64,000 bases of DNA from positions 61,996,614 through 62,060,613 of the forward strand of contig NC_081408.1 in the NCBI RefSeq assembly GCF_030272615.1, given 5' to 3'. Positions 21,762-35,480 of the stretch are shown in pieces. Each line of letters begins with the position of its first letter. The stretch's first letter is position 1. The DNA comes from Cryptomeria japonica. Its lineage: Eukaryota; Streptophyta; Pinopsida; Cupressales; Cupressaceae. A program made the position numbers and the translations under genes. The notes beneath the pieces are model-generated. The model saw only the letters and a program-made list of their open reading frames with translations, did no database searches and was not told where the DNA came from.

Positions 21762-24700
21762 TCAACTAACCCCCCCTAATGAGACATCTTGCATGCCCAA
21801 GAGAGCTCGCAACTGCTGGAACTTACTCTCGATGAAAAGTTTGGTGAATATGTCTGCAACCTGATCCACAGTAGGACAATACTACAAATCAAAGACTTGC
21901 TTCTGAATCAGCTCTCAAATATAGTGCATATGGATCTTGATGTGTTTGGTCCACTAGTGCTAGATCGGGTTCTTAGAGATTGCAATAGCACTCTGATTGT
22001 CGCAATGTAGACTTGTCAGTCGTGGAGTGGTAAACCCAAACTCTCTAAGAATCTGGGGAAGCTAAATGGTCTCAATTGCTGCATTAGCAGCTCCTCGATA
22101 CTCAGCCTCAGTCAAAGAGAGAGCAATAGCATGCTACTTGTTGCTCTATGAACAAATGGGGCCTAAACCAAGGTGAAAAGTGTAACTTGAAGTAGACTTA
22201 CGATCATCAAGATCACCAACCCAATAGGATTTTGTGTAACCAACCAAGCGAAGTCTTGTGCCTACTGCATAGTGAATCCCATAGTGATGTGTATCCTAGA
22301 TGTAATGAAGGATGCATTTGGTGGCTTTCCAATGAAGCTCATGTGGTTCTTGCATGAAGCAAAAAACCATGCCAACCACAAATGAAATATTAGGGCGTGT
22401 ATGAGTCAAGTAGATGAGACTACCCACAAGTTGACGATACAATGTGGCATCAACTGGTGGAGAAGAACATTGAGCCTCAAGCTTGACTCTTGAAAGAAAG
22501 GGAGTTGGTGTAGGCTTACAATCAGCCATATGAAAGAGTGCAAGTAGATCAAGAGAATACTTGGGTTGCAATAGTGTAATCCTAGAAGGTAACTACCAGT
22601 CATAGAAAATACTTTATCTCGAGAAAGTAGTGTAAAAGACTCAAGTCAGTCATAGAAAATCTGTCATGCAAAGCATATCTGACCTTGCTAATGATGGATG
22701 TGGTGCTCCCTATAATGATCAAATCATCAACATAGAGCACAAGTATCAAGTGAGAGTCATCCTATCGCAAAATGTAGACATTCAAACCAGAATGACACCT
22801 GGTGAACTTTGCTGAGAGAAGAAAGGAATCCATCTTGGCGTACCAAGCCCTGGGTGCCTTCTTAAGGCCATAGAGAGATTTCCTTAGTTTGCAAACCAAG
22901 GAAGCATCCTCGATGAAACCCTGTGGCTGCTCCATATAAATATCCTCATCAAGATCACCATGAAGAAAAGAACTCTTCACATCCATTTGATGTACAACCC
23001 AACCATGAGCTGCAACAATAGCAAGTGTCAAGTGAATGGAGTTCATCTTGGCTACAGGTGCAAAGGTCTCAGTATAGTCATATCTTGGAACCTGAGAGAA
23101 ACCTTTCATAACAAGCCAAGCCTTATACTTATCCACACTACCATCCACTGCAAACTTGGTCTAGTAGATCCACTTACAGCAAACCATTTTCTCCCCTTAG
23201 GGAAATGGACCAAATCCCATGTGTTGTTCCTCATCAAGGAACTATACTCTTCCTCCATAGCATGGTCCCACTCAAGAACCCCTGATGCTTCCTGAAATGT
23301 CTCTGGATTGGAAGCAGTAGAGATGAAAGCATGTGGAAGGATCCCTAGAGAACCTGCTGAATCAAGTGTCTATCGAGCTCAACAAGGTCTAGGTGGAGGT
23401 GGAGAACTTGGCTCCTCAAATACAAGTGGACCCTATGGAGGTGTAACCTTGTGAGTCAGAGTTGAAGTTTTCATCATCTGAATCACTAGCATCACTCTCC
23501 ACAATGGAGGAAGGTGGAGGAGGTAGAGAGGTGAAGCTAGGAGAGCTTTCCTCAAAATGAGCACTCCTCTCAATGATCACCTCATGTGTCTCAGGATCCA
23601 TCAATCTATATGCCTTAGCACCCTTAGGATATCCAACAAATATGCAAGGCCGAATTTGTGGTTCCAATGCCTTGTGTTTCTGCAGACGTATGCGAGCCCA
23701 TGTTGGACACCCAAAGACTCTAAAATGTCTCACAATCGGTTTCCTACTAGCCCAAGCCTTAAAAGGAGTAATACATTTCAAAGCTTTGTGAGGAACCCGA
23801 TTCTGGATGTGTGTGGCACAACTGATAGCCTTTGCACAAAAGGTGGGATCAAGAGAACGTGCATGTATCATACAGCTAGCCATTTCTTTGAGAGTTCTAT
23901 TCTTGTGCTCTGCAACTCCATTTTTCTATGGAGTGTATGCAACATAATGCTAAAGATCAGTCCCCTCAAATATACAAAAATCCTCAAGTCTTTTGTTCAC
24001 ATATTCCGTTCCATTATCTGTGTGAAGAATCTTGACCACTTTCCCGGATTTATTCTCCACACGATTCTTGAAGTCTTGAAATCTGTCAAATACTTCACTC
24101 TTATGAATAAGAAAGTAGACCCAAGTGAAGCAGGAGTAGTCATCAAGGAAGGTGAGGACATAGTGGGCCTTACTAAATGATGGTGCTGGAAATGGACCTG
24201 CTACATCGCTATGAACAAGTTGAAGAGCTTCAAAAGCTCTCCAAGCTTTCCCCTTATCAAACTTCTCCTCAGGATGCTTGCCCATGGAACAACCTGAACA
24301 TACACCCTCTGAAAAACTGATTCGAGGTAGACCTGTGACCATGTATTTAGTGTTGATCTGCTGAAGATAGCGGTAGTTGAGGTGACCAAACCACTCATTC
24401 CATAGCTTATTTTTTGAGTTTGAATGAGTAAGCAAGGCCCTAGAAGGAGAACTTGGCACAAAGTGGGAGAATGAATAAAGCCTTGAGTTGTCATTGACTT
24501 GTCCCACTACTACCAAGGCATCATTATCAAGTTCCTTTACCACAACGAAATCTGGTGTAAACTCAACCATTTTCCCATTCCCATAGTGATTGATTTGGTA
24601 GATAGAGAGAAGATTGGTAGACAAGTTAGGAACATAAAGAAAATTCTCAAATGTTCCATCATCCATGTCAACTGAACCTTTCCCTTCAACCTCTACTTGT

Positions 24701-25781
24701 GTATCATCACCTATGTAAATGTGAGGTACCTTAGATGGCTCCAATGAAGAAAACTGCTCCTTTGTAGAACCCATGTGATAAGAGGCACCCGAGTCAAGTA
24801 TCCACTGCTATGAAGAACCTGTTGTAGCCACAAATGATTTCCCTTTTCCCTTAGACTGTGAGGAAGAGGAAGGAGATAAATCCTTCTTTGTGTAGGCGGA
24901 TGGCAAGTTGATGTTTTTTTTCTTAAGAAGATTTGTCAACTTGTCAACTTGCTTGGTGTGGCATCGATGCTCATCATGACCATACTTCTTGCAATATGCA
25001 CAAGTTGGTTTATCCTTCTTAGGTGGAGTCCCCTTCTTGGAAGAGGATGAAAAATTGCCTTGTGATGGAGAGGATGATTGTCCTTTTTCCTACTATGGCT
25101 TTGACTTAGATTGCTTCTTCTTCTTGTTGGAATCTTTGCCTTGACTCTCTTGATTCCCTTGATTAGCCACCAAAGCCTTGGAATTTGAGGACTTGGGAAG
25201 CCCCATGTTCAACAACTTAGATTGTTCCAATATCAGCATTTCTATGAAAGCATCAAATGAAGGCATAATGTAGGAACTCCCCACTGTCAAACAATGAGTT
25301 CGGAAGCTAGACACAAATGCTGCATATTCTGGTGCAAGCTTGTCCAACAAGTTGAATATCAACTGAGCATCCTTTTTGTCAATTCCACAATCCTTAAGCT
25401 TTTCTCTTAGCTCATTTGCTTTGGTGACATAATCTTGGATTGTATCAAAATTCTTGGGATCGAAGTTGGTGAGCTCATTATCAATCTTGTAACCTCTGAT
25501 TTCATCAACTTGACCATACAATTTCAATAACATATCCCAAGCCTCTTTGATTGTTGTACACTTCTCAATGTGAAAAATGAGGTCATTTGATACATACACA
25601 AAGTTCCAAGAGCCATGCAATTCTTAGTGAGCCATTCTAACTGAGCATTAGGATCAGGTGGTGCTACTATTGTTCCATCTATGCAATGCGTGAGACCTTT
25701 TTCCATTAATTTGCCCCATACTTTAATTTTCCATGATGCATAATTATGTGGAGTTAAAGGTGGAAATTTATTAGGACTCAT
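21762..25781 (-). pseudogene. Cop2 gag-pol polyprotein, broken
   Basis: Same polyprotein as Cop1, from the ATG at 25781 to a stop at 21762. The gag frameshifts near 25610. Protease with its DSGAS motif at about 24795. The integrase section 24774-23950 is open and keeps HSD and TDNGTEY; the third acidic residue falls in the next, interrupted stretch. RT (MDVKSSFLHGDL, YVDD at about 22725) and RNase H follow, with the segment 22571-22296 open. Stops occur, for example, near 23890, 22760 and 22600. Integrase active-site residues are better kept than in Cop1. Confidence 0.9.
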
Positions 25782-27163
25782 AGCAACCAAAATGAAAGAG
25801 CACAAGGAAAGAGAGGCACACTCACACAAGACAGGTCCCCCCAAATTCACTCAATCAAAGAACCACCCCTCCCAAAATGATGATTTGGCACTTTATACTT
25901 AGTATGTGTACAATGGGCCAGTTGCAAAAAATGGAAAAGTGGATTTCTGATTTCAACTTTACAACTTCCTCAATAAGGCCAAAAGAGACTCAAACTAATA
26001 ATGCAAGATATCTAAACTAAGATCCAAGCAATTTACAAGTACCAAATAGGCCAAAAAGGACCAATCTCTGAAAGTACAATATCCACTCAAAATCTTTGAA
26101 AACTGATCAATGATTATGAACGTAGACAAAAAAATATGCACTTTCAAAACAAATGGCACCTGCTCAAATGAAGCCTTTGAAGTTGCAAAATTGAGGACTA
26201 GAAACATATAGCTGAGAGAATCCAAAAATTCTAAAAAACCTGTGCACCAAAATCAGACAATAACCACACCACTGTGAAGAGCACAGAAAATTAGCGCAAA
26301 TAAAAAACAATTGCACCCAAAAAGGAGCAAAATAGAGTAAGCTATGAGCCTACAAAGTTGACTCAAAAATCCAAATTGCTCAACAAAGAGGGGTCTAAAA
26401 ACTTTCAAAAAATGCTAACTGGGTGCCGACTGAGCGCTGACTATACAAAAAAACCAGGTGGCACTGACTGGGCACTTGTGGGTGATGTGGCAGGTGAAGG
26501 TGGGCCTGCTGTCTCCATAGTAGGTGACTAGACTGCTGGCGGCTGTCACCAGAGGTTTGCCGCCGATGGCCGGAAGTTTTCTGGAGGGTTGGGGCCTGAT
26601 GACGTGAGCGTCCGAAGCCGGCGGCACACTGGGTCGATGGGAGGCGCCGAGGCCAATGGGAGGCCATTGCCGGTGGTGGCATGCGGGTTGTCTACACTGC
26701 ACAGAGTAGCCGAATGCTGCACGGACCCACGAAGCCTGCTGAAAAGTATGACGGGATAGGTGGGGGGTCTATGGACCCCCAAAATTTTATTTTTTTTCCT
26801 TCTTTTTAAAAAAAAAAATTAATAAATAGAACCCCCCTTTTTCTTTCTTTAAAAAAACTCTTTTTTTTTTTCAAAAAAGTCTTTTTCAAACCTGGAAAAA
26901 AAAATTTCAGAATTTTTTTTTTTTTGAGATCCGAAAATTCCATAGCGGACTGCTCGAATTGGGCAAAAAAATCCTCCAACACCCAAAATTCAATTTTCGC
27001 CATAATAAGTCAAGTTTATACCCGATTTTTATGGAAATGCCCTCCCGGACGAAATGGTGAGGTCAAAAATACTCTAAGATGCCTCGAAAAAGTGCTGTCC
27101 CTCAGATCCAAAAATAGAAACCTTCCAAGATGTCTCAAAAAACCAATCAATTGAAGCCCCAAT
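25782..27163 (-). other. Cop2 5' leader
   Basis: Untranslated leader with a GC-rich block (about 26400-26770) and homopolymer A/T tracts (about 26785-26935). Open frames here are composition shadows. Holds the hairpin listed separately. Confidence 0.7.
26763..26780. promoter_or_regulatory. Candidate leader hairpin in Cop2
   Basis: GGGGGTC, loop TATG, GACCCCC: same stem as in Cop1 (17734-17751), different loop, same position relative to the GC-rich block and the A/T tract. Confidence 0.5.
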
Positions 27164-27176
27164 GGCTCTAATACCA
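27164..27176 (-). promoter_or_regulatory. Cop2 primer binding site
   Basis: Sense TGGTATTAGAGCC next to the 5' LTR; one transition from the iMet match. Confidence 0.85.
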
Positions 27177-27626
27177 TTTGAGATTTAGCCAAGATCAAGG
27201 GCACAATGAAAAGTATAAAAGAGAGACAAAATAAGGACAAAACCAAACTTTATTCTCATCAATATGCAAATGATCAACTTGATTAACCAATACAATGAAT
27301 ATAGGCCTGTTTATATAGGCAAGGCCATATGGATGTACACGCACACAATCATGACATGTGGATCAATGAGAAACAAGGGTAGGTAAGAAATACTAGGGGT
27401 AGGTAGGAGAAATAATATAATATTTCACAAGAGGTGGATGACCCACTAAATGTGGAGTGTAACAACAAGATAAGACCACAAAAGATGGAATTTCTCCTAC
27501 AAGGTATATCCCTATGTGCACACTTCCCTAAGTGTCTCAAATCCAAACTATGAAGAGATGCATTATCCTAAGTTAACTTAAGTAAAGTGTAATAATATCC
27601 ATGATGAATATTTGTTTACACAAATA
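27177..27626 (-). repeat. Cop2 5' LTR
   Basis: 450-bp partner of 21045-21494, including the shared GGTAGGTAAGAAATA region near 27380. Confidence 0.92.
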
Positions 27627-27631
27627 GAAAC

Positions 27632-28777
27632 TTTAAGAACACAAAACCTTTTACCGAAATGCATAAACCAAATACCAGAATAGCAGATATATCAATTAAA
27701 CGCAAACATAAACCATAAACCAAATACCATGCATCCACAACACATAATGCCAAGATTTGTACATGAAAAACCCGATAAAGGGAAAAACCATGGTGGGAAG
27801 CCTACCCACAATCAGATGATACTTATGTAGTAAGTATGTGATTACAATAAGGGGCCTGCATATGCAGGAAGGCTAGCAGCCTAGAGCACACTGCTCATCA
27901 CAAAAGGAGCCTCACTAACTACAAAAGAAATCCATACTACAATCTAGAAATAAGAATGAACTGCAAGAATAGCATCTCCTATGCTTGAATATAGTTTCAA
28001 CTAAGCCCAATGCCAGAGGTCTTAAACCTCTTACACAAACCCAATCCGATCACCTATGATTGACCAAAACCTCTACATATGATTAAAACTTTATTCACAC
28101 ACAGATAATCCCATTACCACCATTCCATGATCTACAAAGAGATATTACATCATATTTATACCAACTCGAGTTCTAAACAATTAGGTCGGCCACCTAAAAG
28201 ATAATACAAAATATCCATTACATAAACCCACAAATCAATTCGACCTAAGACTGAAATAACATTAATCAAATAATAAATACAATCGATAATGCATCGGGAC
28301 CATCCACCAACACGTTATATAAACCAATCCATAACCTAGCATAATAAGACTGGACCTAAAATAGGTCACCATAAGCCAAATGAAATACGACCAATCAACT
28401 AGAGCACAAACATGATAACCATCAACATCATGAAAACCTTCTAGAAACAACACCAACACCATTTATCGAATCCATCAAAAGATCTTCAACGAAGCTTTGC
28501 TGGTAGAACCCTTACAGGTAACAAAAGGCTTACTAGAACATATGATAGCTTCCGAATCACCAAATCCTAAGCCAACTAAATGTGACACGCATCAGATTGA
28601 CATGAATGACTGAACCAAACCAATTCCACCAATCAGAATATACTGGAGACAAATCTCATGATCATCATCAAAGACAAACCATTCTACCAGAACCCGATAG
28701 ACAACCAAAGAAGCTAGTGTTGACATCAATGACAAACATCAATGCAACACATAATAAATTCCTCCAAATTTCCAACA
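27632..28777 (-). repeat. B 3' LTR, main fragment
   Basis: Continues 20981-21044 after Cop2 and matches 46811-47746 up to the right-hand end TTTCCAACA. The part at 27660-27850 matches 39745-39930. Has a GGGAAAAACCATGGTGGGA module near 27780. About 1.2 kb in total with the outer fragment. Confidence 0.9.
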
Positions 28778-29147
28778 ATTACCTCCTTTGGCATCGATAG
28801 AAACACTAGATGTGAAAAACATCCAAGTGCCAAGAAGTGCCAAACAAGTCTCCCCCAATGGAAGACATCCAATCAAATGATATATCAATGAAGTTTTGAA
28901 CCAAATAAGCAAACCATAGACCAAACTCGTCCTATGACTGATATCACTGTGAATCTTTGTTTTTCACATGTATATCTCTCCCCCTTTGACATAAATGCCA
29001 GAAATCTAAAATAAACATCAGAGAAAAATCATAAAACCACTGAACCACACATCTAACTACCCCCCTTGAGTAGTAGCACCAACTCATCAATCTAGAATGA
29101 ATGATAGTTCTAATAGTGCATATCGGACTGATGCCAATCAGAATCAT
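28778..29147 (-). promoter_or_regulatory. B polypurine tract region and 3' noncoding sequence
   Basis: Decayed tract ACCTCCTTTGGCATCGAT next to the LTR, with further pyrimidine tracts on the plus strand at about 28850 (TCTCCCCC) and 28977 (CTCCCCCTTTGACAT). Repeated tracts of this kind also appear in A1, C1, C2 and C3. No gene. Confidence 0.65.
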
Positions 29148-29219
29148 TTAAGTCTCAATCGGAGGGGTAGAGACCCCCAATATGTCTCTAAAATACTCAA
29201 ATGATTCCTTGGGCAAAGG

Positions 29220-30027
29220 TGAAGAGGTTATTTGTTAGGAGGGACCTCAAAGAGATCAATTCAGACCAGTCAGTAAGAGTAAACACAACGGAAACACAAA
29301 GATATGATAGAGGCAATGCAAAATAGATTGTTTTATTTAATGAAAATTGATTACATCCAACCGATAATAACTAGGTTACAACATTCTAGCTCATAGGCCT
29401 AGTAGAACATACAAAATAGGTCACAACTAGGACCTTGAATCTTGAGATCTATCTTCTATGCATAGTCTAGCTACTTGATTCTCTAATTCCTTACATTCTA
29501 ATGCACAATTACAATTATATATATATTGATCCAAAGGATCCATTCAGCCCAAAAGGGATCAAAACCCAAAGAACAAGACCTAACGTGTAAAACAACAAGG
29601 TCGGCCTCTGCCAAGAGATTCCTTTGGAAAATCCAAAGGATAAAACATAGATCATGGGATAAGGTCAAACACATGCAAAGGAACATCAGAATCAATGCCC
29701 AAGTATTCACAAGCTTCGGAAGGGGTTCCGGTAGATCACCAAAATAGGTCCAGGCAATCGGTAACAAAGGATAGTCAATTGGTAATAGGAAACTATCATG
29801 GAAACCAATAGTGATCTGTCATGCTGGAAAATAATCCAAATGCAACGCGGTTTGGAAACAAGGAAGATGATCATGTATTCAAGTAGAATCCAACTCCATA
29901 GGATCCAGTGAGCCAAAACTGGGACACAAAGAAAGGAAAACTGAAACTACAAATAGAAAGCAAAACAAAAAGGAAAATGTTTTTGGTTGATGCAAGATTG
30001 TTATGACCCAGGGATGCTCCTGCATCA
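29220..30027 (-). repeat. Gyp 3' LTR
   Basis: 808 bp; sense start TGATGCAGGAGCATCCC. Aligns with 34678-35480 along its length. The outermost 24 bases correspond without gaps but with several substitutions. Confidence 0.92.
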
Positions 30028-30074
30028 GACACTTAGGGTTATTTAAAAAGTGAGCCTCTCAATTTGCTGGGGTT

Positions 30075-33000
30075 AAAAGAAAACCAAGGCGGTCTACCTT
30101 TTCTTGAGAAATCCAAGATGAATCCTCAATTGGACTATCCTTCCACTTCCCAAGATATTCCTTATACTGACTGCTTCAGGTATTACACCCAATCCTACTG
30201 TCCAAAATCTCTTCAATCTAATTCGGTTCCTTTTAGGGCAACTATTTCTCAAAGTCTGAAACATTGTCCTCACTGAATTCTGGTTCATGATACCCATGAA
30301 GATTTGCAATGTTGAATATAGGTGAAATACTCAGACTATCTAGTAACTCCACTTCATATGCATTTCTAGAACTGAACTTCCTCAAAAGCTAGCAAGGTCC
30401 AAACTTCTTCATCTGTAACTTGTTATAAGTTCCAACCGGGAATCTCTCCTTTCTCAGCTATACCATCACTTCATCGCCAACTTCAAATTCCTTATGTCTC
30501 CTCTTCTCATTTGCCTTCTCCTTATACTTGTTTTTCATCTCTTCCAAATGCTATCATGTGATTTGCAAAGTCTTCTATTTATAAAATCCTCTGGTCTTCA
30601 CTACCAATGTCTCACAGTTCTGATATACCTCCAGGATGTACTCCAGTAACTATCTCAAAAGGTGTTTTTTCATGTACTTCTATTCACTGAATTGTTGTAG
30701 GCAAACTCTTCTTGTGCAAGGATCAAATCCCAACCTCTAGTTTTATCTCTCACTAAACATATCAACAAATTTCCCAAACTCTAGTTAACAACTTTTGTCT
30801 ATCCATCAATCTGTGGATCAAAAGTAGAACTGAACTTCAAATCTTTCTTCATCTTCTTCCAAAGTGTTCTCCAAAAATTGCCAACAAACTTAGTGTCTCT
30901 GTCTGAAACTATGCTCTTAGGTAATCCATGCAACCTTACCTCTTCCTTGAAAATAAGGTTTGCTACATGCAATGTATCTGATGTCTTCTTACAAGGTATT
31001 AAATGAGTCATCTTCGAGAATCTATCCACCACCAGAAATATAGAATCATTCCCTCTTTGTGTCTTAGGCAATCCAAGTATAAAATCCATTCTTATATCCT
31101 CCCAAGGTCTTACCGGTACTGTCAAAGGTTTATACAATCCCAGATTCTGACTACTACCCTTTGCAACTTGAAAAACTCTACAACTTTCCACATATCTCTT
31201 AACATCCTTATGAATCTAGGGCCAAAAGTACTTCTCAGTCATGAATGCTACTATTTTGTCAATGCCAAAATGTCCAGCTAGTCCTCCACTATGTTTCTCC
31301 TTTATCATATTCTCCCTCATAGAACTCTTAGGTATGCACAACTGAACTCCTCTGAATAACATCCCATCCCGAATGAAGTAATCCAACCACTTTCTTTTAT
31401 CTACCATAATTGGTTCTCTACATGCTTTCCAAGGTTTTGCAAAATCTAGGTCATCATCATACAAGGTCTTCAAATCTTCAAATCCTAATATTGTCACTTT
31501 CATCTCTATCATAAAATTCCTTCTCCTACTCAATGCATCAACAAATTTGTTATATTTACCACTTCTATGCTTCAACACAAAGGTGTAACTTTGCAAGAAT
31601 TCTACCTATCTCATATGTCTCTGATTCAACTTACTCTAATTGTTCAAATACTACAAAGCTTGATCATCTGTATACAACACAAAATCCTTAGGCAACAAGT
31701 AATGTCTCCACTTCTTCAAGGCTTGAACTATGGCATAAAACTCCTGATCATACACTAAATATCTCCTTTAGGCATCATTCAATTTTTCACTGAAATAAGC
31801 TACTATTCTCCCTTCCTAACTCAAGATTGCTCCTATTGTTGTTCCACTTGCATCAGAATCCGCTTGAAATACTTTTTTGAAATCCAGTAAAGCTAACAAA
31901 GGCTGCTTAGTCACTTTCTACTTCAAGAGTTCAAAATTTTTGTTTTCTCCGGTGGTCCACTTGAATTCCTTCTGATCTCCCCTCATGGTCTCAGTCATAG
32001 GGTTACAAACTGAACTAAAATTTCTAATAAACTTCTGGTAAAAACTAGCCAATCCATGAAATGATCTTACCTCTCCAATTCTTTCCAGTGTAGGCCATTC
32101 AACAATTTCTTTTACTTTCTCAAGGTTTGGATATTCAATCCATCAATAGATATCACAAATCCCAAATAGACTAACTCATCCTTCATGAAAGTACACTTCT
32201 TGATATTGATCAACAACCTCTCTTCTCTCAACCTCTACAAAACTTGTCCTAACTACAAAAAATGCTCCTCTTTTGTCTTACAGAAAATCAGAATGTCATC
32301 CAAATACACAATAACAAACTTATCCAATAATTTCTTCAATACCTCATTCATCAGCCTCATGAAAGTACTCAGTGGATTAGTCAATCGAAAAGGCATCACC
32401 AACCATTCATACAGTCCTTCATTTGTCTTAAATGTTGTCATCCACTCAACACCTTCTTTGATCCTGATCTGATGATATCCACTCTTCAAATCTATCTTTG
32501 TAAAGTATTTTCTCCACTCATACAGTCCATTATGTCATCCATCCTAGGAAAATGAAACTGGTATTTCATTGTGATCTTTTTTATTGCTCTGGAATTAGTA
32601 CTATACATTCTCCACTCTCCATTCTTCTTAGGTGCTAATACTGTTGGTATTGCACAAGGTCTTAGACTCATCCTAATGAAACCTTTCTTCAACATCTCCT
32701 GTACTTGTCTATTCAGTTCTTCATTCTCTTTCGATGTCAACCAATGTGTAGCTTTATTAGGCAAACTAGCTCTAGGAACCAAGTCCATGCAATGACTAAT
32801 ACTTCTTATAAGTGGCAATCCATCAAGTACATCATCTAAAATGGTGTCCTCATATTCTATTAGGAAATCTTTTATCTCTTCGGGGTGTTTTCCTTTCGGT
32901 TCCGGTTTCTCAGTATTCTTAGGAATTAAGGAAAAAAACACATTGTCATGTCTCAGTCGATCCATGAATTTATTTCCATCTACCAAATAGATTCTAGCAT

Positions 33001-33540
33001 TCGTACAGACTTCATTCTTCAAAGGTTCCTCCAAGGGTAACAAGGTTTGCTTCATCCCATTGGCCACAATAGTGTATGTATTCTTTCTCCCATCATTTAT
33101 TGCCTATCTATCAAACTACCAAGGTCTACCCAACAAAAGATGATAAATATCCATAGGTATAATATCACACAAGACTTCATCATGATAATTGCCAATTTTT
33201 AATTTCACCAAACATTGTTCACTTACTAACAACTTATGTTCATCCTAAATCCATGCTATCGGATAAGGCTTAGGGTGTTTCAATCTCTCCAATTTCAACT
33301 TATTCACCATTTCTTCTAAAACAAGATTATCTAAACTACCACTATCAATAACAACTATACAACACTTATTGGATACCTTACATCTAGTTTTGAACAGATT
33401 CTTCCTCTGCAAGGGCTCTTCATCTCCTCTGACATGACACAAAGCTCTCCTCATCATAAAAAATTCTCCATCTTCAGGTTTATTGTCTGATCCGGTGGGG
33501 TTTACTTCCACCATTATTTCTTTTTCAGTAGTTTTTGTCT
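30075..33540 (-). pseudogene. Gyp pol polyprotein with chromodomain, broken
   Basis: Sense order: aspartic protease VIDSGSLDNLV (about 33350); RT with PKKNGEWRM (about 32630), [11 protein letters not shown] and [10 protein letters not shown] (about 32300); RNase H with a broken DASGT start (about 31850) and YTDDQAL; integrase zinc region (about 31300-31180); integrase core with MDFILGLP and SDRDTKF (about 31090-30890); C-terminal chromodomain at about 30075-30215 (ILDSRIG, QYKEYLGKWKD, SSWISQE, with one in-frame stop). The chromodomain marks a chromovirus and in relatives directs insertion to marked chromatin. Stops and frameshifts are frequent. Confidence 0.88.
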
Positions 33541-33549
33541 TCTTACACT

Positions 33550-34560
33550 AGAATGCGCGATGTCCTTCTCCTCCACACTTAAAGAAGGTTCCTCTAAATG
33601 GCCTCTTGTCTTGTCTTGAAAAATTCTCATTTCGTTAACCATCTGGTTCTGTCCTCTGGTAGAAATTTCTATCATCCTTCTGGTATGAATTACCTTCCTT
33701 GTTCACTTCCTTGTCCTTACTCTAAACTGTACTGGTTCTTCTTCCCTTGGTATATCCTCTTCCTCCTTGAAATTTTCCTTCGATAAACTTTCCACCTCCA
33801 CCTCTCTATCTCTTCTCATCTTTTGTTTAACTTCTCTTCCACCTTTAGGGCATACTGGTAAGCCTCTTCAACACTCTCCAATTTGATCATACTCAATTCA
33901 TCTTGTATATAAATCCACAATCCATTCAAATATCTTGTAACTTGTTCAACTTCATCATCTTGTCCACATCTGTTATTCAACTCATAAAATGCTTCGGTGT
34001 ACTCCTTCACACTAGATTCCTTCTATCTCAAATTTTGCAACTTCTGGAACAGATCCACTTGATAATTCACTAGCACAAAATTTGACTTTAGCTTAGCAAT
34101 CATCTAATCCCATGTCTTAATCTTTTGTTTACCTCTTCTCTATCTGTCAACTTGCAAATTCTCCCACAAAAGAGATTCATGACCTTTCAACTGGGTACAA
34201 GCATACTTCACCTTCCTCTCTTCTACAATGTTCTTAAAATCGAAATACTTCTCCATCTCCAAGATCCAATCTATCAATTCATCTAAATCTAACTTCTCAT
34301 CATATTTCAGTGGGGTAAAATGAGGTTCAGTATTTGCCCTACTCAAAACCCTCAAAAACCTTTCCTCATCCCAATCAAGCACTGGTAGGTTTGATTGTTT
34401 TGTCAAGGTTTCTTCTCCTTCATCTTCACTTACATCTTCAATATGTTGGCCTCTTCTTTGGGCTATCTCCATGGCTTCCAACCAAGCTACTATACCTCAC
34501 AACATCTCCATAACAACAGGGTCTACATTCCCATGCACTCCACCATTCCTATTTCCTCTT
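33550..34560 (-). pseudogene. Gyp gag, broken
   Basis: Gypsy gag with the capsid-type stretch between about 34481 and 33816 (YACTQLKGHESLLW and VKEYTEAFYELNNRC regions). Ends in one zinc knuckle near 33560-33600 that reads FFKCGGEGHRAF then a stop, so the first and last Cys are lost. Several stops. The start is not clear; the first open Met seen is at 34481. Confidence 0.8.
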
Positions 34561-34660
34561 CGTGCTGTCCTTCACACCAGTCCTCTACAACTGTAGGTCG
34601 GATCCACAATCTGCCATCCTACAACAAAAATATCAGGACACGCAATCTCCAGAATGAAAC

Positions 34661-34675
34661 GTCACTCTGATACCA
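34661..34675 (-). promoter_or_regulatory. Gyp primer binding site
   Basis: Sense TGGTATCAGAGTGAC two bases from the LTR end. An iMet tRNA match, as in the copia elements here. Confidence 0.88.
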
Positions 34676-34677
34676 CT

Positions 34678-35480
34678 TGAAGTAGTCACCGGTCAGGAGG
34701 GACCTCAAAGAGATCAATCTGGACTAGTCAGCAAGAGTAAATACAAGAAAACACAAAGATATGATGGAGGCAATGCAAAACATATTGTTTTATTTGATGA
34801 AAAATGATTACATCCAACCAGTAATAACTAGGTTACAACATACTGGCTCACAAGCCTAGTAGAATATACATAATAGGTCACAACCGGGACCTTAAATCTT
34901 GAGATCTATCTTCTATGCATAGTCTAGCTACTTGATTCTCTAATTCCTTACATTCTAATGCATAATTACAATTTAATATATTGATTCAAAGGATCTAGTT
35001 GGCCCAAAAGGGATCAAAACCCAAAGAACAAGACCTAACATGTAAAACAACAAGGTCGGCCTCCGCTAAGAGATTCCTCTAGAAAATCCAAAGGATGAAA
35101 CATAGATCATGGAAAAAGGTTAGCCACATGCCAAGGAACATCAGAATCAAAACCCAAGGCTCTGCAAGCTTCGGGAGGGGTTCTGGTAGATCGCCAAAAT
35201 AGGTCCAAGCAACTGGTAACAGAGGACTGTCAACCAGTAATAGGAAACTGTCATGGAAACCAGTAGCAATATCTTGCTGGAAAGTGATCCGAATGCGATG
35301 TAGTTTAGAAACAAGAAAGATGATAAAGTCTTCAAGTAGAATCCAACTCCACAAGATCCAGTGAGCCAAAACTAAGACACATAGAAAGGAAAACTGAAAC
35401 TGCAAAGAGAAAGGAAAACAAAAAGGAAAATGTTTTTGGTTGATGCAAGATTGCTATGAACAGTGGATGATCCTGCATCA
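34678..35480 (-). repeat. Gyp 5' LTR
   Basis: 803-bp partner of 29220-30027; the right end is CCTGCATCA, next to the AAAGG duplication. Confidence 0.92.

Larger units (their letters stand above)
21045..27626 (-). mobile_element. Cop2: full-length Ty1-copia retrotransposon in B's 3' LTR
   Basis: 6.6 kb element of the Cop1 family, perfect duplication GAAAC (21040-21044 and 27627-27631). LTRs are 21045-21494 and 27177-27626 (450 bp each), with an iMet primer site, a leader with GC-rich block and hairpin, and gag-pol 25781-21762. Both LTR outer ends have drifted from the TGTTGG consensus seen in Cop1. Confidence 0.95.
29220..35480 (-). mobile_element. Gyp: Ty3-gypsy chromovirus in B
   Basis: 6.3 kb element with a perfect duplication AAAGG (29215-29219 and 35481-35485). 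LTRs are 29220-30027 (808 bp) and 34678-35480 (803 bp). Gene order in sense is gag, protease, RT, RNase H, integrase, chromodomain, which is the gypsy order. The primer site is iMet-type. The polypurine tract is not clear: the sense sequence before the 3' LTR ends CCCTAAGTGTC. Confidence 0.95.

Noticed and set aside
28778-29215. Possible separate small gene between B's LTR and Gyp
   Set aside because: It is the 3' end of B pol followed by its noncoding tail; the pol frame rejoins across Gyp.
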